Assembly: GCF_022179525.1 (NCBI RefSeq)
Contig: NZ_BPQX01000022.1
Span: 1-64,000, forward strand
Reading direction: 5' to 3'
Length of the DNA: 64,000 nt
Origin: Methylobacterium persicinum
GTDB lineage: Bacteria > Pseudomonadota > Alphaproteobacteria > Rhizobiales > Beijerinckiaceae
Made by a program: the position numbers and the translations under genes. Under the pieces are notes generated by a model. It searched no databases and was not told the origin of the DNA. It was given only the letters and a program-made list of their open reading frames with translations. The first letter of the stretch is position 1; each line of letters starts with the position of its first letter. Positions 54,745 to 63,082 of the stretch are shown here, in pieces.

Positions 54745-56367
54745 TCACCGTCCCGCGGTGGCGATGGTGATCGTCGAGAAGTCCTGGAACCAGTTCTGCG
54801 CCTGGACGAAGCCCTTCACCTTCGGGCTCATCGCCCGGGGGTTCACGTCGTGGGTGATCATCACGAACAGGGCGTCATCCACGTACTTCTCGTGGACCTT
54901 CTGCAACACCTTCGTCTGCGCGTCCTTGTCGAAGGTGTTGCGCACCTGATCGAACAGCTTGTCCATCTCGGGGTCGCAATAATACCCCCAGTTGGTGCCG
55001 TTCGGCGGCGCAAGGTTGCATTGCAGGTGGCGGATGAACCCGGTGAAGGGGTCCTGAATGAAATACGAGTAGTTGATCGCCGAAACGCCGCGGGAGATGT
55101 CGGCCTTGGCGCCGGCCCGCCAGATGTTGATCAGCGTGTTCCACTCCACGACCTGATAATCGACCTCGACGCCGACGTCCGCGAGGTTCTGCTGCACGAA
55201 CTCGTTCATCGGCAGCGGCTGCATCTGGCCGGAACCCGAGGCCGAGATGGCGACCTTCAGCTTCAGCGGCTTCGCCTTGCTGTACCCCGCCTCGGCCAGC
55301 AGCTTCTTGGCCGCCTCGGGATCGTACTTCACGTCGAAGGTCGGGTGGCCGAACCACTGGTGGTTTGGCGGCATGAAGCCCTTGGCCGGGATGGCGAGTC
55401 CGCCGAGCAGTTCCTTCAGCCCGTCGCGGTCGATGGCGAGGTTCACCGCCTTACGGACGCGGATATCGTTCCAGGGCGAGCCCTCGACCCGGGAGAGGTG
55501 CCACGTCCAGTTGTGCGGATAGGCGTTGGTGACGATGGTGAAGCCCGCACCCTTCAGAGAGGCGACGGCATCCGGCGCCGGGGCCTCGATCCAGTCCACC
55601 TGCCCCGAGCGCAGGGCCGCGACACGGGCATTGGCCTCCGGCAACGGCACGAGGACCAGCTTGTCGAGCTTCGGGATGCGTTTCTTGTCCCAATAGGCCG
55701 GGTTCGGCACCATCTCGGCGCGTTCCCGGGGGGCGAACAGGGTCAGCTTCCACGGGCCGGTGCCGGAGGGATGCTTGGCGAACTCGTCCCAGGACTTACC
55801 GAGCTTCTCCCACTGTGCCGGGGAGGACATCATGATCCAGGCGATCTGATAGGGCAGCGTTGCGTCGGGGGCCTTGGTGACGATCTCGACGGTCATCGGA
55901 TCGATGGCCTTATAGCTCGCTACCGAGGGGATGCGGGTCTTGCCCTGGGCCGACTGGCGCGGATCGTATTGCGGCGCGTCGCTCTTCAGAAGCTTGTCCA
56001 AATTCCACACCACCGCGTCGGCGGTGAAGTCGGACCCGTCATGGAATTTCACGCCGGGACGGAGTTTGAAGGTCCACTTGGTCTTGTCGGCGGGATCGAC
56101 CGTCCAGCTCTCGGCGAGGCCGGGGACGAGGTCCGATGCCAGCTCCGCGCTGGTCAGGTCCCAATTGATGAGGCCGTCATAGACCGTGTAGCCCATGAAC
56201 CGCATGCCCTCGCCGCCATTGTCGGTCTGGCCGGTGGTGAGGGGAATGTCCGATGCGGTCATGCCGATCCGCAGGACGCCCTGCGCGAGGGAGGCGGAGG
56301 TCGCCGCCAGCAGGATGGCTCCGGTGAGCACCGCAGGGGCGCCGATTGTCTTGAAAACCACAGGCAT
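54745..56367 (-). CDS. Family 5 periplasmic solute-binding protein of the ABC transporter
   Basis: A 540-residue exported receptor for peptides, nickel or similar solutes. Signal peptide: GAPAVLTGAILLAATSASLA-Q. Family 5 features are VYDGLINWDLTSAELASDLV, PGLAESWTVDPADKTKWTFK, LRPGVKFHDGSDFTADAVVW, GTGPWKLTLFAPRERAEMVP, NPAYWDKKRIPKLDKLVLVP and DIRVRKAVNLAIDRDGLKEL. First gene of a five-gene operon (binding protein, two permeases, two ATPases). The substrate cannot be named from sequence. Confidence 0.95.
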   Translation of the reverse strand: MPVVFKTIGAPAVLTGAILLAATSASLAQGVLRIGMTASDIPLTTGQTDNGGEGMRFMGYTVYDGLINWDLTSAELASDLVPGLAESWTVDPADKTKWTFKLRPGVKFHDGSDFTADAVVWNLDKLLKSDAPQYDPRQSAQGKTRIPSVASYKAIDPMTVEIVTKAPDATLPYQIAWIMMSSPAQWEKLGKSWDEFAKHPSGTGPWKLTLFAPRERAEMVPNPAYWDKKRIPKLDKLVLVPLPEANARVAALRSGQVDWIEAPAPDAVASLKGAGFTIVTNAYPHNWTWHLSRVEGSPWNDIRVRKAVNLAIDRDGLKELLGGLAIPAKGFMPPNHQWFGHPTFDVKYDPEAAKKLLAEAGYSKAKPLKLKVAISASGSGQMQPLPMNEFVQQNLADVGVEVDYQVVEWNTLINIWRAGAKADISRGVSAINYSYFIQDPFTGFIRHLQCNLAPPNGTNWGYYCDPEMDKLFDQVRNTFDKDAQTKVLQKVHEKYVDDALFVMITHDVNPRAMSPKVKGFVQAQNWFQDFSTITIATAGR

Positions 56368-56455
56368 CGGGATTGGGTTCGCTCCTGGCCCCGGGCCTGT
56401 CGCGCCCGGTCAGGACAGCCCTGATGCAAAGCCTCGGCCAACTTCTGAATGAAGA

Positions 56456-56486
56456 ATGCGGCGGCTCCTTCCGGAGGCCGCCGCAT
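56456..56486 (-). terminator. Hairpin downstream of pit
   Basis: A 10-bp stem atgcggcggc / gccgccgcat, with three inner pairs and a short loop, lies 44 bases after the pit stop codon. On the pit strand it is followed by TTCTTCATTC, a weak T-rich tail, so partial termination before the ABC operon is plausible. Confidence 0.5.
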
Positions 56487-56529
56487 CGCTCGTCACGAAG
56501 TCCTGCGCCTGAGGGACGCCGTCTCGCCC

Positions 56530-58152
56530 TCAGAAGAGATGGCGAAGGATGAAGAACAGACCTGCCGCCAGGGTGATGGCGGCCGGCAGGGTGAGAACCC
56601 AGGCGAGCGCCATGTTGCGCACGGTCGAGACCTGCAGGCCCGAGCCGTTCGCCGCCATCGTTCCAGCGACGCCAGACGACAGGATGTGGGTCGTGGACAC
56701 CGGCAGGCCGTAGAGTTCGGCAAGGCCGATCGTGCCCGCCGCCACGATCTCTGCCGAGGCGCCCTGCGCGTAGGTGAGATGGGTCTTGCCGATACGCTCG
56801 CCCACCGTGACGACGATCCGCTTCCAGCCGACCATCGTGCCGAGGCCGAGGGCCAGGGCGACGCAGACCTTCACCCAGGTGGGGATGTAGCGCGTGCCCT
56901 CGTTCAGAAGCCCGGTATAGCCCTTCAGGGTGGCGGTCTCGGAGTCATTCAGGCTCGCACCGGCCTTCGGCAGCAGGCGCACTGCATCGGAGGTGAGGTA
57001 CATGTCGCTGCGCAGGTTCTGGGTCTGCGCCGCGGGGACGGCACGGACGGCGCCGTAATTCTTCACCTTGTCGGCGATGTCGGTGGAGAGGGTCTGGAGG
57101 GCGGCGAAGACATCCGGCTTGTTCAGGCCGTTGGTCTTGAGGGCATCGCTCACGATGGTCCGGGCCGCGGCGGGATCCGGCTTGGACGCGCCGGCGGCAT
57201 GGGAGCCGAACACTGTGGCCGCCGCCTGCGACGACTGCACGAAGCCCGGGGTCGCCGACTCCGACATGGTCCGGTTCAGGGCGTACGCCGTGGGCGCCGC
57301 GCCGATCAGGATCAGCATGATGAGGCCCATGCCCTTCTGCCCGTCGTTGCCGCCATGGAAGAACGACACGAGGGTGCAGGTCAGGATCAGCAGGCCGCGG
57401 ATCCAGAGCGGGGGCGGCGTGTCGCCCTTCGGCGCCTCGTAGAGATCCTTCCGGCGGACGACGAATTTCAGCACCAGCAACAGGCCCGCCGCCAGCACAA
57501 AGCCGCAGACCGGCGAGAACAGCAGCGCCTTGAAGACGTTCAGGGCCTGGCCCCAATCGACACCGGCGCTGCCGTCGCCGCCGCGCATGAGCTGGTTGGC
57601 CAAGCCGACGCCGAGGACCGAGCCGATCAGCGCGTGCGATGAGCTATTCGGCAGGCCGAGCGCCCAGGTGCCGAGGTTCCAGATGATCGCGGCGATCAGC
57701 AGCGAGAAGATCATCGCGTAACCCGCGCTCGATCCCACATCGAGGATCAGATCCACGGGCAGCAAGGTCACTATGGCGTAGGCCACCGCGCCGGACGAAA
57801 GCAGCACCCCGAGGAAGTTGAAGAACCCCGACCAGATCACCGCGACGAGCGGCGGAAGCGAGTGGGTGTAGATCACCGTGGCCACGGCGTTCGCGGTGTC
57901 GTGGAACCCGTTCACGAACTCGAAGCCCAGGGCGATCAGCAGCGCAAGGCCCAGGAGGGCGAAGGCACCGTAAGCGAGGGGCGCCTCGCCCACCGAATTC
58001 ATATCGGCCAGCAGGTTGATGACCGCGTAGGCGAGCCCGGCCACGACAACGAGGAGGAAGACGACCACTCCCGCCATATGGGTTCCGCCGTCGAGACGGG
58101 GGCCCGTCCGCGGCATCGGTGAGGAGGCGGAAATCGCAGGTGCGTCTGACAT
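56530..58152 (-). CDS. pit: Inorganic phosphate transporter, Pit family
   Basis: A 540-residue low-affinity metal-phosphate:H+ symporter of the inner membrane. The two PHO4 signatures are FEFVNGFHDTANAVATVIYT in the N-terminal half and GLAELYGLPVSTTHILSSGV in the C-terminal half, with WALGLPNSSSHALIGSVLGV and LVSFFHGGNDGQKGMGLIML as inner copies. A central hydrophilic loop (about residues 310-430) is Ala/Lys-rich. The ATG at 58152 is used; a GTG twelve bases upstream is possible. It ends 160 bases before the ABC operon. Confidence 0.95.
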   Translation of the reverse strand: MSDAPAISASSPMPRTGPRLDGGTHMAGVVVFLLVVVAGLAYAVINLLADMNSVGEAPLAYGAFALLGLALLIALGFEFVNGFHDTANAVATVIYTHSLPPLVAVIWSGFFNFLGVLLSSGAVAYAIVTLLPVDLILDVGSSAGYAMIFSLLIAAIIWNLGTWALGLPNSSSHALIGSVLGVGLANQLMRGGDGSAGVDWGQALNVFKALLFSPVCGFVLAAGLLLVLKFVVRRKDLYEAPKGDTPPPLWIRGLLILTCTLVSFFHGGNDGQKGMGLIMLILIGAAPTAYALNRTMSESATPGFVQSSQAAATVFGSHAAGASKPDPAAARTIVSDALKTNGLNKPDVFAALQTLSTDIADKVKNYGAVRAVPAAQTQNLRSDMYLTSDAVRLLPKAGASLNDSETATLKGYTGLLNEGTRYIPTWVKVCVALALGLGTMVGWKRIVVTVGERIGKTHLTYAQGASAEIVAAGTIGLAELYGLPVSTTHILSSGVAGTMAANGSGLQVSTVRNMALAWVLTLPAAITLAAGLFFILRHLF

Positions 58153-58199
58153 CGTCTGTCTCACGGGAGCGGAAGCCTCACTTCAGGTAGCGCCGCTGC

Positions 58200-58217
58200 C
58201 CGACAGTCATGTGACAC
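58200..58217 (-). promoter_or_regulatory. Candidate Pho box upstream of pit
   Basis: On the pit strand GTGTCACATGACTGTCGG has two halves 11 bases apart (GTGTCAC, CTGTCGG) that match the PhoB repeat CTGTCAT at 10 of 14 positions. It lies about 48-65 bases before the start codon. In Sinorhizobium PhoB represses pit, so control by phosphate is reasonable, but the match is modest. Confidence 0.35.
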
Positions 58218-58402
58218 TTTGTTAACTTCTCTGGGAAACGCGTCAGGCTGACCGGCGTGTGCCTAAGGATGAGGCAAAGACCAAGCCGTATTGGTGCTTC
58301 GGTGGACGTCGCGCGGGCATCCCGCTGATGTGCGGGTTTCACAAATTGCAGGCCGCCGAACTGGCGGAATCGCCGTTCGCGTGGCCAGCTTTCCAAACTT
58401 GA

Positions 58403-58488
58403 TTCACCGCGAAGGATGCACCATTTCTGCCTTATCGCCTGATGCCGATGCGACGTGCGGATGCTGGGTTTGCCCACTTCGCGGTGAA
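58403..58488. repeat. 12-bp inverted repeat in the pit-DUF6481 gap
   Basis: ttcaccgcgaag (58403-58414) and cttcgcggtgaa (58477-58488) are perfect inverted copies 62 bases apart. The surrounding 58165-58600 has lower G+C than the genes and no supported coding region; it may be a decayed element. Confidence 0.5.
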
Positions 58489-58626
58489 GGTCTGAGGCTT
58501 TTCCGCATCTGGCGGTGAAACTTTCCAAGTTCTCACGTCATTTGTGACGGAACGCACCGGCTATCTGCTTGCATGCGGTTGCTTTTGCTGACGGGAGCGT
58601 GCCATTGGCTGGCCGCCCCCGACTTT

Positions 58627-58716
58627 GGTTCGACCCGAGCGCTGTACCGCCGCGTGAGCGCTGGGGTCGAACCATCGGTATATCGATGGTTCGAGAGGGT
58701 CCCGTGCCAAGGGGAC
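58627..58716 (+). promoter_or_regulatory. Structured leader with mutually exclusive hairpins before the DUF6481 gene
   Basis: Hairpin 1 pairs ggttcgacccgagcgct (58627-58643) with agcgctggggtcgaacc (58657-58673), 16 of 17 matched. Hairpin 2 pairs tcgaaccatcg (58667-58677) with cgatggttcga (58684-58694), 11 of 11. They share 58667-58673, so both cannot form at once. A third small stem (gtccc / gggac, 58699-58716) follows. The arrangement is that of an attenuator, thermosensor or riboswitch-like leader; no known class was recognised. Confidence 0.5.
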
Positions 58717-58803
58717 GGTACGTGGATTGGTCACCAGCTTCGCTGACTGGCTTTTGAGCCGGCTGTCCCCGCGAAACGTGTGACGTACCCAGAGAAAGGC
58801 CAG

Positions 58804-59184
58804 ATGAGCGCATTCGACTATAGGAACTTCAACGACCGTCGTGAGAATTCCGCTGCTGCGAAGGCAGCCCTGTTGGCCAAGTTCAAGGCCCGCCCACCGT
58901 CGGATGATCCGGAGGTCCAGGCCCGCGCACAGGCTCGCGCCGAGGTAGCCCGCGCCCGCGAGTTGCGCGCGCGCGAGCGCGAGACCGCACGGATCGAGGC
59001 CGAGCGTAAGGCCGCCGAAGAAAAGCGGCAGCGGGAGGAGGCGGAACTCGCCGCCCAACTCGCTCGCGAGGCCGCCGAACTTGCCGCATCGCAGGAGCGG
59101 AAGTCGGCCGAGCTGGAAGCCAAGAAGGCCCTGCGCGATGCGCGCTACGCGGCCCGGAAGGCGAAGGCGAAAGTCAAGCGCTGA
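58804..59184 (+). CDS. DUF6481 family coiled-coil protein
   Basis: A 126-residue charged protein. After the conserved N-terminus SAFDYRNFNDRRENSAAAKA and ALLAKFKARPPSDDPEVQ, almost all the rest is a long Ala/Glu/Arg helix (RELRARERETARIEAERKAA), ending in a basic tail RKAKAKVKR. It is predicted to be cytoplasmic and to form a coiled coil; function unknown. The ATG at 58804 follows an AGAAAGG site. A structured leader lies upstream and a strong terminator downstream, so it is its own transcription unit and probably well expressed. Confidence 0.9.
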   Translation: MSAFDYRNFNDRRENSAAAKAALLAKFKARPPSDDPEVQARAQARAEVARARELRARERETARIEAERKAAEEKRQREEAELAAQLAREAAELAASQERKSAELEAKKALRDARYAARKAKAKVKR

Positions 59185-59228
59185 TGCCGCGCCCGGTGAG
59201 CCGGGCAAGGCCAGTTGCTCACCGTCAG

Positions 59229-59255
59229 ACCGCCCGCTTAGCGGGCGGTTTTTTT
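59229..59255 (+). terminator. Rho-independent terminator of the DUF6481 gene
   Basis: A perfect 9-bp stem accgcccgc / gcgggcggt with a tta loop runs directly into seven T residues. It lies 45 bases after the stop codon. This is the clearest intrinsic terminator in the window. Confidence 0.93.
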
Positions 59256-59370
59256 ATGCAGTCAGTCTTTCAGCCGAAATAGGCCCGATTGCTCGTCTTT
59301 TCTTGTGAAAAAGCTTCACCGTTGTCTCGGCTGTCCTATCTAGCCTTCTCAGGGAAGGTTGGCGCCGGAC

Positions 59371-59640
59371 ATGAAGCGGATCGAACAGAGCATTGGCATC
59401 GCTGCCGGCGTCTTGGCCGTGCTCGGCTTCGGCCTCAGTACTGCCCAGGCGGAGCCGCCGATCAAGAGCCCGGAGGATGCGGCCTGCCGGGCTGAAGCGA
59501 AAGCGCGAATCTTCTCGACTCCCAATCCCCGCTCGCTCCCGATCGAGGAAGTGGGAAAGGGCATCTATTTCGCGTGCATGGACCGCATCGCCCCGAAGGC
59601 GAAATCCGCCCACAAACGTGGCCGCCACCACGCACGGTGA
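59371..59640 (+). CDS. Small exported protein, 89 residues
   Basis: The ATG at 59371 opens a signal peptide (EQSIGIAAGVLAVLGFGLST, cleavage near AQA-E). The mature part is short, with two cysteines (DAACRAEAKARIFS and GIYFACMDRIAPK) likely bridged, and a basic tail rich in Lys, His and Arg. No family was recognised; the pattern is common among small rhizobial periplasmic proteins. Confidence 0.8.
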   Translation: MKRIEQSIGIAAGVLAVLGFGLSTAQAEPPIKSPEDAACRAEAKARIFSTPNPRSLPIEEVGKGIYFACMDRIAPKAKSAHKRGRHHAR

Positions 59641-59656
59641 CGGCCCGACCTAGGCC

Positions 59657-59863
59657 TCACGCGTCGAGAGGCGCGCCGATCCGGGTGCGCAGAAGTCGCT
59701 TCAACCCGTCGTCACCGCCCTCCGCATCGAGGGCGGACATGAGCTTCAGCAATTGGCTCAGGGGCGTCGTCCGGTTGCGCACGGCCTCGGCAACCTGTTC
59801 CGCGAGGCTGCGGCTTCGTTGGCTGAAGCATGGCTCGCTCGCGATCTCGCGGGTCTGAAGCAT
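59657..59863 (-). CDS. Hypothetical protein, 68 residues
   Basis: A short soluble, helical protein: FSQRSRSLAEQVAEAVRNRT, PLSQLLKLMSALDAEGG, then DGLKRLLRTRIGAPL. The ATG at 59863 is preceded by AAAGGA at a suitable distance. Codon use is typical of the neighbourhood. No family was recognised and there is no co-directional neighbour close enough for an operon. Confidence 0.6.
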   Translation of the reverse strand: MLQTREIASEPCFSQRSRSLAEQVAEAVRNRTTPLSQLLKLMSALDAEGGDDGLKRLLRTRIGAPLDA

Positions 59864-60202
59864 GCGCGGCGGGTCCTTTGAAGGATTCCAGGGGCGGGCG
59901 GGTCGCTAAACCTTTCGCCGGCTTCGCGCCAGCCCTCCCGGCAGTTTTCCATAGCCGGCGCTCGAAGCCGACGCTCCGCGGACACACACGCCGGAATGCT
60001 GCTGCCAGGCTCAGGCACGACTAAAGGTGGCCTCCTCCAGAGGTGAATTCCCCGTCCTGGACAAAGGCATGCATGCTCTCGACGAGATACGCGGGGTGAC
60101 GGGAGGGACCCGGATCGGCTCGATCGGCGTGCATGCGATGCAGGCCTTCCGCGCAAAAAACGCACTGACACGGCGCCGGCCGGTCGCTCCTCCGGTCGTC
60201 GT
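59864..60202. other. Intergenic region, no firm gene
   Basis: The 339 bases between two minus-strand genes hold no recognised element. A 37-codon minus-strand frame (ATG at 60134, stop at 60021; includes HPAYLVESMHAFVQDGEFTS) is open but unsupported by a ribosome site or family. Confidence 0.5.
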
Positions 60203-60868
60203 CTACCCTTTGCGGAGAGGCGAGCTTTCGAACCCGTCGAGGATGTCCTGCGGATCGCGGTAGATCGCGATGCAGCCTGCTTGCGACAGATCCGATTCGG
60301 GAAAGCCGCCACACAGGACACCGACCGTCGCGAGGCCGGCCTTTTGCGCCGCCTCCGCATCGTAAGGTGTGTCGCCGATGACGATCATGTCCGAGGCGGA
60401 GAGACCCTCGAGCTTGCCGATGGCTGCTTGAAAGATGTCGGGATGGGGCTTCGAGCGATCGGCATCGTCCGAACTCGTGGCGACATCGACGAGATCACCG
60501 ATGCCGAGGAGCTTCTGATAATGCTCGACCTCGTCCTTCTTGCCCGACGAGGCGAGGGCGATGGTCAGCCCTTCGCGGCGGATCCGCTCGAACAACGGAC
60601 GGACGGCGGGGAAGGGACGGACCTTGTCCAAATAGTCGCGCTTGAAGAGGTCCGAACGGTAGGACGAGATCTCGTCGCCCTGCTTCGCCACCTGCTCGTC
60701 GGACAGAAAAACGGGCATCAGCTGATCGCCGCCTTTCCCGATCTGCCGGCGGACCTCGGCCTCCTCGGTCTCGACGCCGAAATGCCGGAACGCCTCGACC
60801 CAGGCTTTGGCATGAAGATCGACGCTGTCGAGCAGGGTCCCGTCGATATCGAAGATGACTGCCCGCAT
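60203..60868 (-). CDS. HAD-superfamily phosphatase (phosphoglycolate-phosphatase-like)
   Basis: A 221-residue cytoplasmic hydrolase. HAD motif I is AVIFDIDGTLLDSVDLHAKA (nucleophile and acid Asp), motif II is IALASSGKKDEVEHY, motif III lysine is in DRSKPHPDIFQAAI, and motif IV is MIVIGDTPYDAEAAQKAG. The helical cap lies between motifs I and II, as in subfamily IA enzymes such as phosphoglycolate phosphatase and beta-phosphoglucomutase. The substrate is unknown. ATG 60868 was chosen over a GTG nine bases upstream. Confidence 0.93.
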   Translation of the reverse strand: MRAVIFDIDGTLLDSVDLHAKAWVEAFRHFGVETEEAEVRRQIGKGGDQLMPVFLSDEQVAKQGDEISSYRSDLFKRDYLDKVRPFPAVRPLFERIRREGLTIALASSGKKDEVEHYQKLLGIGDLVDVATSSDDADRSKPHPDIFQAAIGKLEGLSASDMIVIGDTPYDAEAAQKAGLATVGVLCGGFPESDLSQAGCIAIYRDPQDILDGFESSPLRKG

Positions 60869-61018
60869 CTGCCCCACCGGCCCCTCGCCGCCCGACCCCG
60901 GCGGGGAGGCTTCAGGCCGGTCAACCGTATTCCCGCAGGTCCGTTCCCCACCTGCCGGAACGGCAAAGGCCCGCTACCGGGGCGGGCCTCTCGCACGTCT
61001 GCGCGGTGTCGAAGCCGA

Positions 61019-61402
61019 TCAGTGAAGCGGAGCGCGGCTGCGGGAGGACTTGGCCTTGCCGACGGAGGCGGCAGCAACAGCGACCTCTGCGACGGCCTTG
61101 GGCTTGCTGGCCTTGCGTGCCGTCATCGGCGGAACCGCAGCCTCGATGGCCTTCGCCGAAGACGCCTGCTTGGCGGCGGGCTTGGCAGCTGCCTTGGCGG
61201 CAGGCTTGGCCGCGGCCTTCTCGGCGGCGGGCTTCGCCGCAGCCGACTTCGCGACGGACTTGGCAGCCTTCGGGGCGGACACGACCGCCGTCAACTCGGC
61301 CTCGGCGCGCATCCAATGGATGTCCGCGCGGCCGTGGATACGGCCTTCGCCTTCCCAGATGTAATAGGCGCGCTCGCGCACCGCCTGCTCGTTGACCTGC
61401 AT
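61019..61402 (-). CDS. DUF2934 protein with histone H1-like Lys/Ala tail
   Basis: A 127-residue protein. The first roughly 40 residues are a DUF2934 domain (AVRERAYYIWEGEGRIHGRA, DIHWMRAEAEL). The rest is a repetitive basic tail of Lys-Pro-Ala-Ala-Lys and Ala-Ala-Ala-Lys-type units, then KASKPKAVAEV and KAKSSRSRAPLH. Such tails bind nucleic acids in bacterial histone-like proteins. A perfect GGAGGAG ribosome site precedes the ATG at 61402. Function unknown. Confidence 0.88.
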   Translation of the reverse strand: MQVNEQAVRERAYYIWEGEGRIHGRADIHWMRAEAELTAVVSAPKAAKSVAKSAAAKPAAEKAAAKPAAKAAAKPAAKQASSAKAIEAAVPPMTARKASKPKAVAEVAVAAASVGKAKSSRSRAPLH

Positions 61403-61695
61403 ATCGCTCCTCCGGACGGGCCCGGCGCCGGCACGACCCCAAGGGTCCTGGCATGGCGGGTCCGCGATCTCGCACTCTCTCCCGGTGGCCGGTGCCGGCC
61501 TCGCCGGAGAGCGCCATGGGGGGACGATCGAGCCGGCTGGTTAAGGGTCGGTTAAAACCGAGGGTCCCCTGCCCCGCGGACCGGCGTCACCGGGCGGTTG
61601 AGAAAATCCGGTGCACGGTCCACATGGGAGTTGCGTCTTTTCAGGCGCACCGTCCCCTTCCCCGCCGGCCTTGAACCGGCGCAGCGGAGCCCGCC

Positions 61696-62265
61696 ATGTT
61701 CATTCAGACCGAAGCCACGCCGAATCCCGCCACGCTCAAGTTCCTGCCCGGCCGGGTGGTGCTGCCCGAATCGACCTTCGAGGCCCGTGATCCCGAGGCC
61801 GCCGCCCGCTCGCCGTTGGCCTCTGCCCTGTTTTCAGTGCCGGGTGTCTCCGGCGTCTACTTCGGGCACGACTTCATCTCGGTGACCAAGGCCGAGGACG
61901 GTTCGGAATGGCCGCAGGTGAAGCCCGCCGTGCTCGGCGCGATCATGGAGCACTTCCAGTCCGGGGTGCCCGTCATGGACGAGTCGGCCGGTGCCCACCA
62001 GGAAGAGGCCGGCGACGAGTTCTACGACGAGGCGGACCACGACACCGTGGTGACCATCAAGGATCTCCTTGAGACCCGCGTGCGCCCGGCGGTGGCGGGC
62101 GACGGTGGCGACATCACCTTCCGGGGCTACAAGGACGGGATTGTCTACCTGGAGATGAAGGGCGCGTGCTCGGGCTGTCCGTCCTCGACGGCGACCCTGC
62201 GCCACGGCGTGCAGAACCTGTTCCGCCACTTCCTGCCGGAGGTCCGCGAGGTCCAGGCGGTCTGA
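61696..62265 (+). CDS. NifU-family Fe-S scaffold/carrier (Nfu type)
   Basis: A 189-residue protein that carries iron-sulfur clusters to target proteins. The Nfu N-terminal domain begins MFIQTEATPNPATLKFLPGR and includes SPLASALFSVPGVSGVYFGH. The C-terminal NifU domain has IKDLLETRVRPAVAGDGGDI and the cluster-binding CSGCPSSTATLRHGVQNL (Cys-x2-Cys). This is the mitochondrial Nfu1-like arrangement common in alphaproteobacteria. Gene order nfu-tsaB-rimI is also typical there. Confidence 0.95.
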   Translation: MFIQTEATPNPATLKFLPGRVVLPESTFEARDPEAAARSPLASALFSVPGVSGVYFGHDFISVTKAEDGSEWPQVKPAVLGAIMEHFQSGVPVMDESAGAHQEEAGDEFYDEADHDTVVTIKDLLETRVRPAVAGDGGDITFRGYKDGIVYLEMKGACSGCPSSTATLRHGVQNLFRHFLPEVREVQAV

Positions 62266-62320
62266 TCAGGCGCGGGAGCGCCGGCGCAAGCCGGCAACAC
62301 TCGCGATCAGACAGGGGATG

Positions 62321-62360
62321 GAACCGCCGGACGGCGCTGACGGTGCGGCGGTTCTGTTTT
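62321..62360 (+). terminator. Terminator-like hairpin after the Nfu gene
   Basis: gaaccgccgg pairs with gcggcggttc (9 of 10) around an inner acggcgctgacggt stretch and is followed by tgtttt. It lies 55 bases after the Nfu stop codon and 41 bases before the tsaB start, so tsaB probably has its own promoter or depends on read-through. Confidence 0.6.
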
Positions 62361-62401
62361 ATGCCATACCTTTCGCGTCCTGCGGCGCGACGGGAGTGGG
62401 C

Positions 62402-63082
62402 GTGCGAGTACTGGCCATCGATACGGCGCTGGATGTCTGCGCCGCCTGCGTCATGGGGGGGAGCGATGCCGAGCTCCTGGCCTCGGAATCCCTTCCGATG
62501 GTCCGGGGGCATGCGGAGGCGCTGCTGCCGCTGATCGAACGTGTTCTGGCGCGCGTCGAAGGCGGCTTCGGCGGTCTCGACCGGATCGCGGTCACGGTCG
62601 GACCGGGCAGCTACACCGGCCTGCGCGTCGGGCTCTCCGCCGCCCGGGCCATCGGCCTCGCGACGGGGCAGCCCGTCGTCGGAGTCGGGACCCTGTCGGC
62701 CCTCCTCGCCCCCCTCCTCGCGGACCCTGCCGAGGGAACCCTCGCCGCCGCCATCGATGCCCGCCACGGGGCGATCTATGTGCAGGCCCTCAACACGACG
62801 TCGGGGGAGGCCCTGGCGCCTGTCTACCTGCCCGTCGCGGAGGCTGCGGGTCACCTCGGCCCCTCGCCGGTGACCTTGACCGGTTCAGGCGCGCCCCTCC
62901 TCGCGGCAGCCCTGGCCGAACGGGGCATCACGGTGACGATCGCCGGCACCGGGGCTCCGGACATCGCCGCCGTAGCGCAGCTCGGGATGGTCGCCGATCC
63001 TGCCCACGCCCTGCCGCGGCCCCTCTATCTCCGCGGGCCGGATGCGCGTCCGCAGGACCATGCCCGGGTCGCTCGCCAATGA
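62402..63082 (+). CDS. tsaB: TsaB, tRNA t6A-modification complex subunit
   Basis: A 226-residue ASKHA-fold protein that binds TsaD for threonylcarbamoyladenosine synthesis on ANN-decoding tRNAs. RVLAIDTALDVCAACVMGG, PMVRGHAEALLPLIERVL, RIAVTVGPGSYTGLRVGLSA and ARAIGLATGQPVVGVGTLSA are diagnostic. The GTG at 62402 gives the normal N-terminus; the longer frame reads through the upstream terminator. Its stop codon overlaps the rimI start (ATGA). Confidence 0.95.
   Translation: MRVLAIDTALDVCAACVMGGSDAELLASESLPMVRGHAEALLPLIERVLARVEGGFGGLDRIAVTVGPGSYTGLRVGLSAARAIGLATGQPVVGVGTLSALLAPLLADPAEGTLAAAIDARHGAIYVQALNTTSGEALAPVYLPVAEAAGHLGPSPVTLTGSGAPLLAAALAERGITVTIAGTGAPDIAAVAQLGMVADPAHALPRPLYLRGPDARPQDHARVARQ

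Noticed and set aside
58291-58518. 75-codon plus-strand frame in the pit-DUF6481 gap
   Set aside because: No ribosome site or family resemblance, and it spans the 12-bp inverted repeat.
60135-60314. Minus-strand frame containing CQCVFC overlapping the HAD gene end
   Set aside because: The N-terminal part is out-of-frame reading of the HAD gene; the remaining 37 codons lack support.
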